Assembly: GCA_021413595.1 (NCBI GenBank)
Contig: JAIOQD010000378.1
Span: 1 to 7,795 of the forward strand
Length of the DNA stretch: 7,795 bases
Origin: Bacteroidota bacterium
GTDB lineage: Bacteria; Bacteroidota; Bacteroidia; 2-12-FULL-35-15
Direction: 5' to 3'
The translations under genes were made by a program, and so were the position numbers. Shown one piece after another: positions 7,196-7,795 of this stretch (position 1 is the stretch's first letter; each line of letters begins with the position of its first letter). The notes beneath the pieces were generated by a model, which was not told where the DNA came from, did not search any database, and saw only the letters and a list, made by a program, of their open reading frames with translations.

Positions 7196-7320
7196 TTGAA
7201 CCACATAGAAACATAGATTTTGTTGGTACGTATAGAAAAAAAATTTAGCATAGGGGCTATGTTTGGAGCGATTCTATGTAAAATTTGTACCTTATTTGAC
7301 TATGAATCTATGTGGTTCAA
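7196..7320. repeat. 125-bp near-palindrome with 13-bp terminal inverted repeats, REP- or MITE-like
   Basis: The ends are perfect inverted repeats: TTGAACCACATAG at 7196-7208 and CTATGTGGTTCAA at 7308-7320. The symmetry continues inward at exactly matching distances: CATAG 7212-7216 pairs with CTATG 7300-7304, and GGTAC 7225-7229 pairs with GTACC 7287-7291, all centred on 7258. A small inner hairpin CATAG-GGG-CTATG lies at 7249-7261. There is no room for a transposase gene and no obvious target-site duplication. Transcribed, it would form a long imperfect hairpin, and it could act as a terminator or mRNA-stabilising structure for the upstream LytTR gene. From memory, CCACATAGAAACATAG-type repeats recur between genes in Bacteroidota genomes, which would make it a dispersed repeat family; this cannot be confirmed here. 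Confidence 0.65.
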
Positions 7321-7423
7321 ATATTTATTATTCAATCAAACTATTGGACTAATATTATTAAGCATTGGTATAAACAGATGGATCCGTTTAAATTTAAATG
7401 AAGAAGGCCCCTACAAGATAAGA

Positions 7424-7455
7424 CACCAAATGAACTTTGAAATGTTCATTTAGTG
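7424..7455. repeat. Short inverted repeat / hairpin between the palindrome and the LytTR gene
   Basis: AAATGAAC (7428-7435) and GTTCATTT (7444-7451) are perfect inverted repeats around an 8-base loop, extended by three more pairs (CAC/GTG) after one mismatch. There is no T-tract on either side, so an intrinsic terminator is not strongly supported. It could be an RNA hairpin downstream of the LytTR gene or a binding site. Confidence 0.4.
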
Positions 7456-7487
7456 CAGCAATTGAGAGATTGTGTCAAGGATATAAT

Positions 7488-7524
7488 CCGGTTTGAATAA
7501 AATTTTAAAAGTGCCCGGTTTGAA
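7488..7524. repeat. 10-bp direct repeat CCGGTTTGAA just past the LytTR stop
   Basis: Copies lie at 7488-7497 and 7515-7524, 27 bp start to start, each followed by A/T-rich sequence, with an AAAATTTTAAAA palindrome between them. They lie within 50 bp beyond the LytTR stop codon. The function is unknown, and two copies this short may be a small local duplication. Confidence 0.35.
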
Positions 7525-7531
7525 AATTTAA

Positions 7532-7795
7532 TTAGATCATATTCAATTTTCTTAAAAGCTCCTTTTTAAATTGCCCGGCAATTGGTAATGGATGTTTTCC
7601 GGTATAAGCAGAATTTTCTTCAATATTATCGATATGGCTCAAGGAAACAAGGTAAGAACGATGCAAGCGAAAGAATTTATCAGAAGGAAGTTTTTCTTCA
7701 ATATTTTTTAGGGTAATATGGACAGTGTGACGTTTATCAGGAGTGAAAATATTTACATAATCGCCAATAGCCTGTATATATTGGATATTTTCTAA
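7532..7795 (-). CDS. LytTR-family regulator, C-terminal DNA-binding domain (87 codons seen; N-terminus outside the window)
   Basis: This is open to the right window edge and ends in TAA 7532-7534. The visible 87 residues are nearly all of a LytTR domain: LENIQYIQAIGDYVNIFT at the start, then HTVHITLKNIEEKLP, FFRLHRSYLVSLSHIDNI and the closing PIAGQFKKELLRKL. The F.R.HRSYLV..  segment and the ENIxYIQAxGDYV opening are the strongest family marks. In Bacteroidota such domains usually follow a CheY-like receiver and work with a LytS/AlgZ-type membrane kinase encoded next door; both would lie to the right and are inferred. The domain binds DNA through a beta-sheet fold. It is separated from the AraC gene by 693 bp, so it probably belongs to a different transcription unit. 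Confidence 0.9.
   Translation of the reverse strand, partial: LENIQYIQAIGDYVNIFTPDKRHTVHITLKNIEEKLPSDKFFRLHRSYLVSLSHIDNIEENSAYTGKHPLPIAGQFKKELLRKLNMI

Larger units (their letters stand above)
6839..7531. other. 693-bp stretch without a convincing gene
   Basis: This lies between the AraC-type gene and the stop of the LytTR gene. It holds a possible promoter (6895-6902), an unassigned open stretch at about 6951-7164, a 125-bp palindromic element (7196-7320), a hairpin (7424-7455) and a direct repeat near the LytTR stop. A minus-strand frame of 65 codons (6964-7161) and a plus-strand frame of 77 codons (7220-7453, TTG start inside the palindrome) exist, but neither resembles a known protein. 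I see no classical terminator with a T-run. Confidence 0.6.

Noticed and set aside
7220..7453. Plus-strand 77-codon frame with a TTG start.
   Set aside because: It starts within the palindromic repeat, runs through the downstream hairpin, has no recognisable domain and no ATG start.

Overview
The window looks like chromosomal DNA of a low-G+C member of the Bacteroidota, with a Chitinophagaceae- or Sphingobacteriia-like flavour. The evidence is the protein types (a soluble multi-HAMP/GAF hybrid histidine kinase, a phytochrome-style PAS histidine kinase with an Rcp1-type receiver, a short AraC-type regulator with a ferredoxin-like N-terminus, a LytTR regulator), the AT-rich leaders without Shine-Dalgarno sequences, and a TAnnTTTG-type -7 element. 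The genus cannot be named from sequence alone. All recognisable genes are on the minus strand, so transcription runs from high to low coordinates, and nearly everything is signal transduction.

From the right edge: 7795-7532 is the C-terminal LytTR DNA-binding domain of a regulator cut by the window edge. A 693-bp stretch without a convincing gene follows (7531-6839). It holds a 125-bp near-palindrome with perfect 13-bp terminal inverted repeats (7196-7320), a smaller hairpin, a short direct repeat and a possible promoter. Next is a compact set reading AraC-type regulator (6838-6260), PAS-PAS histidine kinase (6227-4149) and single-domain receiver (4095-3649). The gaps are 32 and 53 bp, so one transcript is likely. 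The kinase has no receiver of its own and the small receiver has no output domain, so they are the obvious phosphotransfer pair.

From 3453 to the left edge lies one very large hybrid histidine kinase gene of the soluble HAMP-array/GAF/HisKA/HATPase/receiver/receiver type. It is broken twice. About 34 bp are missing inside a HAMP unit near 2382-2386, which shifts the frame and leaves an ATGA stop/start overlap. An in-frame TAA at 992-994 then stops translation at the end of the ATPase domain, although the same frame stays open for 330 more codons through two receiver domains to the edge. A Gly-to-Val change in the G2 nucleotide-binding box lies 10 residues before that stop. Three changes in one otherwise well-kept gene suggest recent loss of function, or sequence error that should be excluded first.

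No tRNA, rRNA, CRISPR array, transposase gene or phage gene was seen. I found no clear new biological system. The most unusual items are the broken hybrid kinase, whose pieces could still be made separately, and the palindromic repeat element.
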